NCBI RefSeq assembly: GCF_000473045.1
Contig: NZ_AXAY01000007.1
Span: 94,644-158,643 of the forward strand
Source: Bradyrhizobium sp. WSM3983
GTDB taxonomy: Bacteria; Pseudomonadota; Alphaproteobacteria; Rhizobiales; Xanthobacteraceae
Reading direction: 5' to 3'
DNA: 64,000 nucleotides
The position numbers and the translations under genes are program-made. The first letter of the stretch is position 1. The number at the start of each line of letters is the position of its first letter. Below, in pieces: positions 16,876-27,031 of the stretch. The notes under the pieces are model-generated. The model made no database searches. It was not told the origin of the DNA and saw nothing but the letters and a program-made list of their open reading frames with translations.

Positions 16876-17991
16876 ATGCGCGTCGGTGTGCCCAAGGAGA
16901 TCAAGGTCCAGGAATATCGCGTCGGGCTTACCCCGGGCGCCGTTCGCGAATATGTCGCGGCCGGGCATCTGGTAACGGTCGAGACTGGCGCGGGCAGCGG
17001 CATCGGCGCGTCCGACGAGGTGTATCAGCGGGCAGGGGCCTCCATTGCTGCGAGCGCGCGCGACCTCTTCGCCGAGTCCGACATGATCGTGAAGGTGAAG
17101 GAGCCGCAGAAGAGCGAATGGGCCCGGCTCCGCGAAAGCCAGATCCTGTTTACTTATCTTCATCTTGCGCCCGATCCCGAACAGGCCAAGGGCTTGCTTG
17201 CCTCGGGCTGCACTGCGATTGCTTATGAAACCGTCACCGACGCGGCCGGTCACCTTCCCTTGCTTGCGCCGATGAGCGAAGTCGCCGGCCGCCTCGCCAT
17301 CGAGGCCGCCGGCGCCGCGCTCAAGCGATCGGCTGGCGGTCGCGGGCTGTTGTTGGGCGGTGTCCCAGGCGTGCAGCCGGCGCGCGTTGTCATTCTTGGC
17401 GGCGGTGTCGTGGGAACGCAGGCCGCGCGCATGGCCGCAGGCCTCGGCGCCGAAGTCACCGTGATCGACCGCTCGATCCCGCGCTTACGCGAGCTCGATG
17501 ATCTCTTCGCCGGTCGTGTGCGCACCCGCTTCTCGACCATCGAGTCCGTCGAAGACGAGGTGTTTGGCGCGGACGTCGTGATCGGCGCGGTGCTGGTGCC
17601 CGGCGCCAGTGCGCCAAAGCTCGTCACGCGTGCGATGCTGTCGTCGATGCGGCCGGGTGCCGTGCTGGTTGACGTCGCGATCGACCAGGGCGGCTGCTTC
17701 GAAACCTCGCATGCGACGACGCATGCGGAGCCGACCTATGAGGTCGACGGCGTCGTGCATTATTGCGTGGCTAACATGCCAGGCGCGGTGCCGGTGACGT
17801 CGAGCCAGGCACTGAACAATGCGACGCTGCCGTTCGGCCTGATGCTCGCCAACAAAGGCTTTGCCGCAGTGCTGGAAAGTCCGCATCTGCGCAACGGTCT
17901 GAACGTCCATCGCGGCCGCATCACCAACAAGGCGGTGGCGGAGAGCCTTGGGATGGAATTCGCGCCGGTCGGGAGTGGGCTGGCGGCCTGA
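16876..17991 (+). CDS. ald: Alanine dehydrogenase
   Basis: 371 residues, the full family length. It oxidatively deaminates L-alanine to pyruvate and ammonia with NAD, or runs in reverse. N-terminal MRVGVPKEIKVQEYRVGLTP contains the substrate-binding Arg and Lys; KVKEPQKSEW and FTYLHLA follow. The Rossmann fold is at VVILGGGVVGTQAARMA (about 170-186), and NMPGAVPVTSSQALNNATLP is the C-terminal signature. AAGGAG lies 6 bp before the ATG. The gene probably responds to the divergent Lrp-type regulator. Confidence 0.96.
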   Translation: MRVGVPKEIKVQEYRVGLTPGAVREYVAAGHLVTVETGAGSGIGASDEVYQRAGASIAASARDLFAESDMIVKVKEPQKSEWARLRESQILFTYLHLAPDPEQAKGLLASGCTAIAYETVTDAAGHLPLLAPMSEVAGRLAIEAAGAALKRSAGGRGLLLGGVPGVQPARVVILGGGVVGTQAARMAAGLGAEVTVIDRSIPRLRELDDLFAGRVRTRFSTIESVEDEVFGADVVIGAVLVPGASAPKLVTRAMLSSMRPGAVLVDVAIDQGGCFETSHATTHAEPTYEVDGVVHYCVANMPGAVPVTSSQALNNATLPFGLMLANKGFAAVLESPHLRNGLNVHRGRITNKAVAESLGMEFAPVGSGLAA

Positions 17992-17997
17992 TAGGGC

Positions 17998-18078
17998 CGT
18001 CATTGCTGTGCGTAGCGAAGCAATTCAGAATCCCTCCGCGGAAAGACTCTGGATTGCTTCGCTTCGTTCGCAATGACG
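17998..18078. repeat. Dispersed inverted repeat after ald
   Basis: Ends CGTCATTGC (17998-18006) and GCAATGACG (18070-18078) are perfect inverted copies; inner parts GAAGCAATTCAGAATCC and GGATTGCTTCGC continue the imperfect pairing. This resembles a common intergenic element of Bradyrhizobium genomes. It lies between two convergent genes and may act as a two-way terminator. Confidence 0.7.
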
Positions 18079-18131
18079 ATGGGGACGAGCGCCACTCAAG
18101 CTTCGGCCAGAGTCCATGCTGACGAATTGCC

Positions 18132-20042
18132 TCACGCCTTTGTCAGCCTGTACTGCCGCAGATCCGGATCGTGCGTCATGCGCCAGTAATCCACGAACCG
18201 CCACGGCATCGCCGAAAACACGCGGCCACTGCAGTTGCGGTAGTAGGTGCTCATGCCGGGATGGGTCCAGATCATCGCCTCGTGCTCGGTATCGACTTTG
18301 CGGACATAGTCGTCGAGCACCTCTCGGCGCACATCGATCGCGGCGACGTCGCGCTCGATCATGTCGACGAGGCAGGCGGAGATGTAGCGGCTCTGGCATT
18401 CCGACTGGAAGATGACGCTGCCACCATGGGCCGGGCCAGCGTTCGGGCCGAGCATGCAGAAGAAGTTGGGAAAATCCGGCACGGTGAGGCCGAGGAACGC
18501 CGTCGGATTGTCGTTGGCCCAGGCATCGCGCAGGTTCTTGCCGTCGCGGCCGCTGATGTTGAGGCGCGCCGCCATCTCCGCAACCTTGAAGCCGGTGGCG
18601 ACCACGATGATGTCGGCGGGGCGGTGCTTGCCGTCGGCGGTGACGATGCCGGTTTCGTCGAAATGGTCGATCGCGTCGGTGACGAGCTCGACATTGTCCC
18701 GCCGCAAGGTCGTGAACCAGTTGTTGTCGAGCAGGATGCGCTTGCCATAGGGCGGGTAGGTCGGCACACACTTTTCGATCAGGTCGGGCCGGTCCTTCAG
18801 CTCGGTCAGGATGAAGTCGGTCAGTTCCTGGCGATGCCGGTCGTTGCCCTTGTTGACGGCGCGCTCCGGATGCGGCCAGGCCGGGTCCTTGCGCAGGAAC
18901 GGCAACAGGCCGTCGCCGTAGCGCCAGAACATGTTGAAGCGATACCACTGCACATAGAGCGGCAGATGCGCGAGCAGCCAGCGCGCGCCCTCGGTGATCG
19001 GATCGGCATAGCCCTTCACCGGCCGCGCCCATTGCGCGCTGCGCTGATAGACGGTGACCGAGGCGACGCGGCCAGCGATTGCCGGCACCAGCTGCATCGA
19101 CGTCGCGCCGGTGCCGATCACGGCGACATGCTTGCCGTCGAGCTTGATATCGTCCGACCACAGCGCCGAGTGCAGGATTGTGCCTTTGAAATCCTCCTCG
19201 CCCCTGAAGTGCGCACGCGAGGGATCGTTGAGCTGGCCGATGGCCGAGACGAGGGTGGTGGATTCGATGGTCTCTTCGCCGTTCGTCGTCTTCAGCGTCG
19301 AGATCCAGCGTCGCTTGCCCTCATCCCAACGCGACGCCGTCAGTTCGGTATTGACGCGCAGATGTTTCCGGATGCCGTATTCGTCGGCGACCTTCTTGAG
19401 ATAGCCGAGCAGTTCTTCGCGCTGGCAGAAATAGCGCGTCCATGCATTGCCCGAGCCGAACGAGTAGGAATAGGAATGGTTCGGCGTATCGACGCCGCAG
19501 CCCGGATAGCGGTTGATCCACCAGGTGCCGCCGAGCTCGGCGTTCTTCTCGACGATGGTGTAGGGGATGCCGAGATGGCCGAGCGCCACGCCGAGCGCGA
19601 TGGCGCAGACGCCAGCGCCGACGATCAGGACATGCTGATCGGCGAGCTTTTCGTCCGAGGGGCGCGTCGTCCACCGCGACTGGCGCGGCACAAAGCCCAT
19701 CTCCTCGCGCATCAGCGGTGCATATTCCGGTGCGACCTTCTCGCCGAGGCAGGCGCGCATCATCTTGAGCAGCAGCTCTTCGCCGGGATCGATGATGACA
19801 GGCTTCGGCGTGCCGTCGGCAAACAGCTTGACGACAGCGGCGCGGATTTCGTCCTGGATCTCGCGGGGCACACCGGCCTCGGGATCGGGAATGAGACGAA
19901 TATCGCGCTTGGGCAAATAGGGCGGCTCGAGCCAGCGTTCGTCGCCGGTCATGTGCACCAGCACCATCAGCAGGCAGCGGATGTCGGCTTCCGCGAGGGC
20001 CGAGGCAAGGTCGAGCGGTTTGCGTGGAGATTCGATGTTCAT
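18132..20042 (-). CDS. Flavin-containing monooxygenase, Baeyer-Villiger type
   Basis: 636 residues. An N-terminal extension of about 130 residues precedes the FAD Rossmann motif VLIVGAGVCAIALG (about 137-150) and GGTWWINRYPGCGVDTPNHSY-like region typical of Baeyer-Villiger enzymes. The type I fingerprint FxGxxxHxxxW is present as FKGTILHSALW, followed by Ser rather than the usual Pro or Asp. The NADPH site is VAVIGTGATSMQ, and the third motif is VVATGF. It probably inserts oxygen next to a ketone; the substrate is unknown. It is a single-gene unit on the minus strand with no regulator adjacent. Confidence 0.88.
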   Translation of the reverse strand: MNIESPRKPLDLASALAEADIRCLLMVLVHMTGDERWLEPPYLPKRDIRLIPDPEAGVPREIQDEIRAAVVKLFADGTPKPVIIDPGEELLLKMMRACLGEKVAPEYAPLMREEMGFVPRQSRWTTRPSDEKLADQHVLIVGAGVCAIALGVALGHLGIPYTIVEKNAELGGTWWINRYPGCGVDTPNHSYSYSFGSGNAWTRYFCQREELLGYLKKVADEYGIRKHLRVNTELTASRWDEGKRRWISTLKTTNGEETIESTTLVSAIGQLNDPSRAHFRGEEDFKGTILHSALWSDDIKLDGKHVAVIGTGATSMQLVPAIAGRVASVTVYQRSAQWARPVKGYADPITEGARWLLAHLPLYVQWYRFNMFWRYGDGLLPFLRKDPAWPHPERAVNKGNDRHRQELTDFILTELKDRPDLIEKCVPTYPPYGKRILLDNNWFTTLRRDNVELVTDAIDHFDETGIVTADGKHRPADIIVVATGFKVAEMAARLNISGRDGKNLRDAWANDNPTAFLGLTVPDFPNFFCMLGPNAGPAHGGSVIFQSECQSRYISACLVDMIERDVAAIDVRREVLDDYVRKVDTEHEAMIWTHPGMSTYYRNCSGRVFSAMPWRFVDYWRMTHDPDLRQYRLTKA

Positions 20043-20305
20043 CGTCTTCTTCTGATCTCCGGCGATCCAGCAACGAACGAAGGACCCGCGGCGACGGTAC
20101 GCTAGTCGACAAGGACGGAATCGTCCATTCGGGCGGGATCCGGCAACGCTCCGGTGCCCGAATAGGGCGGGAGAAGAAAACTATTGCTCCGGGACCTTCC
20201 GGCGGAAGGAGTTTCCCCTCGATGGGGCAAAAACGCCAATCGCTTCCATTGCTGTTTGGGGCCGAAACGACGACATTTCCGTCAGAAATTGATGGATTGA
20301 CGGCC

Positions 20306-20524
20306 ATGGAACGCACTGGATTTGAGCCCTTCGGCGAGCAGCTGGTGTCCGCAACGGACACCCAGCCGCGGTCGCGCGCGTCAAAGATGCTGCTGCGGGC
20401 CGGCACCGGCCTGTTCTGGTCGCTGGTCGCTGCCATCGTGCTGGCGCGCGCCGCGTTCTTTGAACCGGGCGTCTATGACGGCTTCAGCCACGTGGCCTCG
20501 CTCGCCAAGAACCTGCTGTTCTGA
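20306..20524 (+). CDS. Small one-helix membrane protein (72 aa)
   Basis: 72 residues. A polar N-terminal half (with TQPRSRASK) is followed by one hydrophobic segment, LFWSLVAAIVLARAAFF (about 37-53), and a short C-terminal tail ending LAKNLLF. No cofactor motif is visible and the family is not recognised. The 263-bp gap before it contains the palindrome CCTTCC-GGC-GGAAGG at 20195-20209. A YeiH-type transporter starts 111 bp downstream on the same strand. Confidence 0.5.
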   Translation: MERTGFEPFGEQLVSATDTQPRSRASKMLLRAGTGLFWSLVAAIVLARAAFFEPGVYDGFSHVASLAKNLLF

Positions 20525-20635
20525 GCCGGATTGTTCCGGGCTGAGGATAGAACTTCCCTCGGCCCTGATATGCCGAAAACTTATTCCCCAACCCGACTGC
20601 CGTGCGTATAAATCTTTCTCCTCTGGGAGAGATTT

Positions 20636-21694
20636 GTGTCGCAGAATCAAGCATCCAGCCCGGCTGACGCCAAGCCGACCACTGCCGTAAGCCGCATCGT
20701 TGCGCTGATTCCCGGCATTCTTCTGTGCGTCGCAGTGGCTGGCGTCTCGGCCCTGCTGGAACGGGCCGAGCTCGGCGTGTTCGAACACCCCTATGTCGAG
20801 GCGCTGGTGATGGCGATCCTGCTGGGGATGGCCGTGCGCAGCTTCTGGAAACCGGCGCCGCGCTGGCAGGCCGGCATCGCCTTCAGCGCCAAACAGCTGC
20901 TTGAAGTCGCCGTCATGCTGCTGGGGGCCTCCATCAGCTTTGCCGCCATCGCGGCCTCAGGCATCGCGCTTTTGGCGTCGATCGCGGCCGTGGTGGTGGT
21001 GGCCCTCTGCGTCTCCTTCGGTCTCAGCCGCTTGCTTGGCCTGTCGACGCGGCTCTCGATCCTGATCGCCTGCGGCAATTCCATCTGCGGCAATTCCGCC
21101 ATCGCGGCGGTCGCGCCGATCATCGGCGCCAACAGCGACGAGATCGCATCCTCTATCTCTTTTACCGCCATCCTCGGCGTGATGATGGTGCTGGGCTTGC
21201 CGCTGCTGATCCCGCTGTTGCAACTCACCGCCACGCAATACGGCATCCTCGCGGGCCTCACCGTCTATGCGGTGCCGCAGGTGCTCGCCGCAACGGTGCC
21301 GGCGGGCCTGATCTCCACGCAGATCGGCACGCTGGTGAAGCTGATGCGCGTGCTGATGCTTGGCCCCGTGGTCGTCGGCCTCTCGCTGGCCGCCTCGCGC
21401 TGGCAGACCGGCGCCAAGAAGACCAATGTCGGCTTCTTCCGCCTGGTGCCGTGGTTCATCCTTGGCTTCCTCGCGCTGGCGACGCTGCGCTCGCTCGAGA
21501 TCGTGCCGGGCACGGTGGTTGGTCCCGTGACGAAGATCACGAGCTTCCTTACGGTGGTGTCGATGGCCGCGCTGGGCTTGGGCGTCGACGTGAAGGTGCT
21601 TGCCAATGTCGGGGGACGGGTGACAGCCGCGGTGACGCTGTCGCTGATGCTACTGCTGGGGATCAGCATCGTGCTGGTGCACTGGTTTAAGTGA
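20636..21694 (+). CDS. YeiH-family (UPF0324) putative sulfate exporter
   Basis: 352 residues with about ten hydrophobic helices spread over the whole length. Family motifs are LLGASISFAAIAASG, the conserved ACGNSICGNSAIAAVAPIIGA-type segment (about 142-160) and GVDVKVLANVGGR near the C-terminus. The family is annotated as sulfate exporters on limited experimental ground; some members stand beside sulfonate degradation genes. It begins with GTG 20636 preceded by GGGAGAG. The split ThDP decarboxylase at 9382-10553 could be relevant if that enzyme is a sulfopyruvate decarboxylase, but they are 10 kb apart. Confidence 0.85.
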   Translation: MSQNQASSPADAKPTTAVSRIVALIPGILLCVAVAGVSALLERAELGVFEHPYVEALVMAILLGMAVRSFWKPAPRWQAGIAFSAKQLLEVAVMLLGASISFAAIAASGIALLASIAAVVVVALCVSFGLSRLLGLSTRLSILIACGNSICGNSAIAAVAPIIGANSDEIASSISFTAILGVMMVLGLPLLIPLLQLTATQYGILAGLTVYAVPQVLAATVPAGLISTQIGTLVKLMRVLMLGPVVVGLSLAASRWQTGAKKTNVGFFRLVPWFILGFLALATLRSLEIVPGTVVGPVTKITSFLTVVSMAALGLGVDVKVLANVGGRVTAAVTLSLMLLLGISIVLVHWFK

Positions 21695-21833
21695 GGGACG
21701 CGCCGCGCTGGCGCGCATGAATTGCGGCGCGCTGCAGCGCTGGACTTCCCCCGCCAGACCGGTATTGGTTTTCGCCAACGTGATTGGCCGTAGAGCCAGT
21801 GCTGCCGATCCGAGAGCAAACGAGGACGCCGCC

Positions 21834-23006
21834 ATGACGACACTGACCGTGAAAGATCTTCTCCCCGAGGATGGAACGAAGGGGACGCTGGTCGGCCGCG
21901 TCTGGCTGCCGCAGGCGAACGGTCCGGCCGTCGTTGCCGTCCGCACTGACGGCGTCTTCGACGTCACCGCAAAGTTTCCGACCATCAGCGCGCTTTGCGA
22001 AGAGGACAATCCCGCCAAGACGCTTGCCGCAACCAAGGGCGAGCGTATCGGCGACCTCGAAGCCATCGTCGCCAACACGGCGCCCGATGGGCGTGATTCA
22101 ACGAAGCCCTGGCTGCTCGCACCCGTTGATCTCCAGACGTTGAAAGCCGCGGGTGTCACCTTCGCGATCTCGATGCTGGAGCGCGTGATCGAGGAGCGGG
22201 CCAAGGGCAATCCGGCCTCGGCCGAAGCGATCCGGAAAGAAGTGACACGACTGATCGGCGACGATCTGTCAAAACTCAAGCCGGGCTCGGACCAGGCGAT
22301 GCACCTGAAGCAGGTGCTGATCGACCAGAACGCCTGGAGCCAGTATCTCGAAGTCGGTATCGGTCCCGACGCCGAGGTCTTCACCAAAGCACCGACGCTG
22401 TCCTCGGTCGGCACCGGCATGGATGCCGGGCTGCATCCGAAGTCGACCTGGAACAACCCGGAGCCGGAGCTGGTGCTGTTCGTCTCCAGCCGCGGCAAGA
22501 TCGTCGGCGGAGCGCTTGGCAACGACGTGAATCTGCGTGACTTTGAGGGCCGCTCCGCACTGCTTTTATCGAAGGCCAAGGACAACAATGCGTCCTGCGC
22601 CATCGGTCCGCTGCTGCGTCTGTTCGACGACAGCTTCACGCTCGACGATGCGCGCAAGCTCGACATCAGCCTCAACGTGAAGGGCGCGGACGGTTTCGTC
22701 CTCGACGGCCATTCCTCGATCAGCATGATCAGCCGCGATCCGACCGATCTCGTCGCGCAGACCATCGGCAAGGTGCATCAATATCCTGATGGTTTTGTGC
22801 TGTTCCTCGGCACGATGTTCGCACCCGTCAAGGATCGCGAAGCGCCGGGGCAGGGCTTCACCCACAAGCGCGACGATATCGTCACCATCGCCGCACCTCA
22901 GCTCGGCAAGCTCGTGAATCGGATGCGGACCAGTGACGAGTGCGAGCCCTGGACGTTCGGCATCGGTGCGCTGATGAAGAACCTGGCGCAGCGGGAGGTG
23001 ATCTAG
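21834..23006 (+). CDS. FAH-family 2-keto-3-deoxy-sugar-acid dehydratase (XylX/AraD-like)
   Basis: 390 residues of the fumarylacetoacetate hydrolase fold. Segments VTFAISMLERVIEERA, WSQYLEVGIGPDAEVFTKAP and NNPEPELVLFVS followed by GNDVNLRDFEGRSALLLSKA and HQYPDGFVLFLGTMFAP resemble Caulobacter XylX, the 2-keto-3-deoxyxylonate dehydratase, as I recall it. The Glu-x-Glu and Asp residues there bind Mg. It would dehydrate a 2-keto-3-deoxypentonate to alpha-ketoglutarate semialdehyde. It lies just upstream of the sugar importers and the sugar dehydrogenase/lactonase genes, which supports this role. ATG 21834 has weak ribosome-site support (GAGGACGCC). Confidence 0.8.
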   Translation: MTTLTVKDLLPEDGTKGTLVGRVWLPQANGPAVVAVRTDGVFDVTAKFPTISALCEEDNPAKTLAATKGERIGDLEAIVANTAPDGRDSTKPWLLAPVDLQTLKAAGVTFAISMLERVIEERAKGNPASAEAIRKEVTRLIGDDLSKLKPGSDQAMHLKQVLIDQNAWSQYLEVGIGPDAEVFTKAPTLSSVGTGMDAGLHPKSTWNNPEPELVLFVSSRGKIVGGALGNDVNLRDFEGRSALLLSKAKDNNASCAIGPLLRLFDDSFTLDDARKLDISLNVKGADGFVLDGHSSISMISRDPTDLVAQTIGKVHQYPDGFVLFLGTMFAPVKDREAPGQGFTHKRDDIVTIAAPQLGKLVNRMRTSDECEPWTFGIGALMKNLAQREVI

Positions 23007-23020
23007 CGGTCGGCTCGCTT

Positions 23021-23166
23021 CCCCTCGCCCCGCTTGCGGGGAGAGTTCAAATTCGATCGGAGATCGAATTCGGGTGAGGGGGACTCTCCGCCGGTTCAGC
23101 TCTCACCGTTTCTGTGGAAGGAGCCTCTCGCCGCAACCCCCTCCCCGTAAGAACGGGGCGAGGGGA
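23021..23166. repeat. Composite dispersed palindrome
   Basis: CCCCTCGCCCCGCTTGCGGGG (from 23021) and CCCCTCCCCGTAAGAACGGGG followed by CGAGGGG (to 23165) are CTCTCCC/CCCTC-type palindromes related to those at 7734 and 32820. Between them AATTCGATC and GATCGAATT (about 23050-23070) form a second perfect 9-bp inverted repeat around GGA. It starts 15 bp after the dehydratase stop. Confidence 0.75.
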
Positions 23167-23288
23167 GCACCTTTGCTCGGGCGACCATCCACAAACATTC
23201 CTTCACCTTAGCGTTGCATAAATCGAAAAGAATCGCGCCTAGCGTGTGATCTACGCAAGTCTGCGGCACCTCTGCATCATTCGTCCAA

Positions 23289-23309
23289 ATAGTCAGATAA
23301 TATGACTAT
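23289..23309. promoter_or_regulatory. Candidate FadR/GntR-family operator upstream of the first sugar importer
   Basis: ATAGTCA (23289-23295) and TGACTAT (23303-23309) are perfect 7-bp arms around GATAATA, 109 bp before the ytfQ-type gene, in the one AT-rich stretch of a 252-bp non-coding leader (23167-23418). TAATAT inside the spacer could be a -10 element. GTC/GAC half-sites are usual for FadR-type GntR regulators, and one is encoded in this operon at 28005. I see nothing else in the leader. Confidence 0.5.
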
Positions 23310-23418
23310 ACGAAGCCGCTGTTCCGTGAAATAGTCCCTTCCGCCGCCTCAAGGGCCGGCCTGAGGGTGTCATGCTACCAGCGGCGCCCCAGATAAACAA
23401 TCTTGGGAGATACGCCTG

Positions 23419-24384
23419 ATGACCCTCAAAGCCCTCTTTGCGGCCAGCGCCACGGCCACGTTGTTGCTCGCGCTGCCGGCCAATGCCGCCGAGCTCACCG
23501 TCGGCTTCTCGCAGATCGGATCGGAATCCGGCTGGCGCGCGGCCGAGACCTCGGTCTCCAAGCAGGAGGCCACCAAGCGCAAGGTCAATCTCAAGATCGC
23601 CGACGCGCAGCAGAAGCAGGAGAACCAGATCAAGGCGATCCGCTCCTTCATCGCGCAGAATGTCGACGCGATCTTCCTGGCGCCCGTGGTCTCGACCGGC
23701 TGGGATTCGGTGCTGAAGGAAGCAAAGGAAGCCAAGATCCCGGTCGTGCTGCTCGACCGCGACATCGATCCATCGGGCAAGGACCTCTATCTCACCGCCG
23801 TCACCTCGGACAGCGTGCACGAAGGCGCGGTCGCTGGCGACTGGCTGGCCAAGACCGTCGGCGACAAGGCCTGCAACATCGTCGAATTGCAGGGCACGGT
23901 CGGCGCGAGCGTCGCCGCCAATCGCAAGAAAGGCTTTGACACCGCCATTGCCAAGCACGCCAATTTGAAGGTGGTGCGCAGCCAGACCGGCGACTTCACC
24001 CGCGCCAAGGGCAAGGAAGTGATGGAGAGCTTCATCAAGGCCGAAGGCGGCGGCAAGAACATCTGCGCGGTCTACGCGCACAACGACGACATGATGGTCG
24101 GCGCGATCCAGGCGATGAAGGAAGCCGGCCTCAAGCCGGGCAAGGACATCCTCACGGTCTCGATCGACGCGGTCCCCGACATCTTCAAGGCGATGGTCGC
24201 CGGTGAAGCCAATGCCACAGTCGAGCTGACGCCGAACATGGCGGGCCCTGCTTTCGATGCCGTCGCGGCGTTCAAGGAGAAGGGCACCGTTCCGCCGAAG
24301 TGGATCCAGACCGAATCCAAGCTGCTCACCGCCGCCGACGATCCGCAGAAGGTCTACGACAGCAAGAAGGGCCTCGGTTACTGA
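23419..24384 (+). CDS. ytfQ: Sugar ABC transporter substrate-binding protein, YtfQ-type
   Basis: 321 residues. Signal peptide with cleavage near PANAA (residue 24), then a type I periplasmic binding fold: LTVGFSQIGSESGWR, QNVDAIFLAPVVSTGWD, LLDRDI, ELQGTVGASVAANRKKGFD and YAHNDDMMVGAIQAMKEAG. These are features of the galactofuranose-binding YtfQ group, so galactose, arabinose or a related furanose is a likely ligand. GGGAG lies 9 bp before the ATG. It is the first gene of an operon reaching to the lactonase at 31652, and is separated from the ATPase gene by a strong hairpin. Confidence 0.88.
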   Translation: MTLKALFAASATATLLLALPANAAELTVGFSQIGSESGWRAAETSVSKQEATKRKVNLKIADAQQKQENQIKAIRSFIAQNVDAIFLAPVVSTGWDSVLKEAKEAKIPVVLLDRDIDPSGKDLYLTAVTSDSVHEGAVAGDWLAKTVGDKACNIVELQGTVGASVAANRKKGFDTAIAKHANLKVVRSQTGDFTRAKGKEVMESFIKAEGGGKNICAVYAHNDDMMVGAIQAMKEAGLKPGKDILTVSIDAVPDIFKAMVAGEANATVELTPNMAGPAFDAVAAFKEKGTVPPKWIQTESKLLTAADDPQKVYDSKKGLGY

Positions 24385-24396
24385 GGCGGGCGTCTC

Positions 24397-24422
24397 GCCG
24401 GACCACTCCTTTGTGGTCCGGC
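24397..24422 (+). terminator. Stem-loop between binding-protein and ATPase genes
   Basis: GCCGGACCAC (24397-24406) and GTGGTCCGGC (24413-24422) are perfect arms around TCCTTT, 12 bp after the ytfQ stop. It is followed by CCCCCTTCG rather than a T-run, so partial termination or 3'-end protection of the ytfQ message is more likely than complete termination. Confidence 0.55.
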
Positions 24423-24500
24423 CCCCCTTCGAAACCGCCGCGCGAACGAATAGGGTGGGTGTCCGCAGCATAAGCGGGCGCCGGTGGGAGTGACGTCGTT

Positions 24501-26038
<1,538 letters not shown>

Positions 26039-26042
<4 letters not shown>

Positions 26043-27031
26043 CAGAGCTGTTGCCGCGCCGCGGCCTTGCCCAGATCCTGGCTTTGATCGTCATCCTCGC
26101 GGTCGACCGCGTGGTGTCGCCGCAATTCTTCGACCTGCGGCTTCAGGACGGTCGTCTGTTCGGCAGCCTCATCGACGTCCTCAACCGCGGCACGCCGGTG
26201 GCGCTGCTCTCGCTCGGTATGGTGCTGGTGATCGCGACGCGCGGCATCGACCTTTCCGTCGGTGCGGTGATGGCGATCTGCGGCGCGATTGCCGCGAGCC
26301 TCGCCGACAGCCACGGCCTGCCGGTGGTGCTGGCGGCGGCGCTTGGCGCCGGTTTGATCTGCGGGTTGTGGAACGGCTTCCTCGTCGCGGTGCTCGGCAT
26401 GCAGCCGATAGTGGCGACGCTGATCCTGATGGTCGCCGGGCGCGGTATCGCCCAGCTCATCACCGAAGGACGGATCGTGACGTTCTCCTCGCCGGACCTG
26501 GTCTGGCTCGGGAACGGCGCCATTCTCGGCGTGCCTGTCCCGATCGCGATCGCGCTTGGCATGCTGATCCTCACGGGTGCGGTAGTGCGCGGCTCGGCGC
26601 TCGGGCTCCTGATCGAGGCAACCGGCGGCAATGCGCGGGCGAGCGAGCTTGCCGGCGTCGGCACGCGCGCGATGATTTTGGCGGTCTATGTCTGGTGCGG
26701 GGTCTGTGCCGCGCTCGCCGGCGTGATCGCTGCGGCTGACATCATGGGAGCGGATGCCAATAATGCCGGCCTCTGGCTCGAGCTCGACGCCATCCTCGCG
26801 GTGGTGATCGGCGGCACCTCGTTGTTCGGAGGCCGCTTCAGCCTTGTCCTGGCGGTGCTGGGTGCGCTAATCATCCAGACCATGAACACCGGCATTTTGC
26901 TGTCAGGCTATCCGCCGGAGTTCAACCTGCTGGTCAAGGCCGTGGTGGTGCTCGCCGTGCTGCTGCTGCAATCGCCAAAACTGTCCGGCTTTGCCGGCAT
27001 CATGGTGCGGCTGCGGAGAACGAAACCATGA
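26039..27031 (+). CDS. ytfT: Sugar ABC transporter permease, YtfT-type
   Basis: 330 residues with eight to ten hydrophobic helices. The family loop GMVLVIATRGIDLSVGAVMAI (about 60-80) and the coupling segment ATGGNARASELAGV are present, with AVVIGGTSLFGGRFS near the C-terminus. It overlaps ytfR and the next permease by ATGA junctions, indicating tight coupling. Together with the 27028 gene it forms the heterodimeric membrane channel of the importer. Confidence 0.9.
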
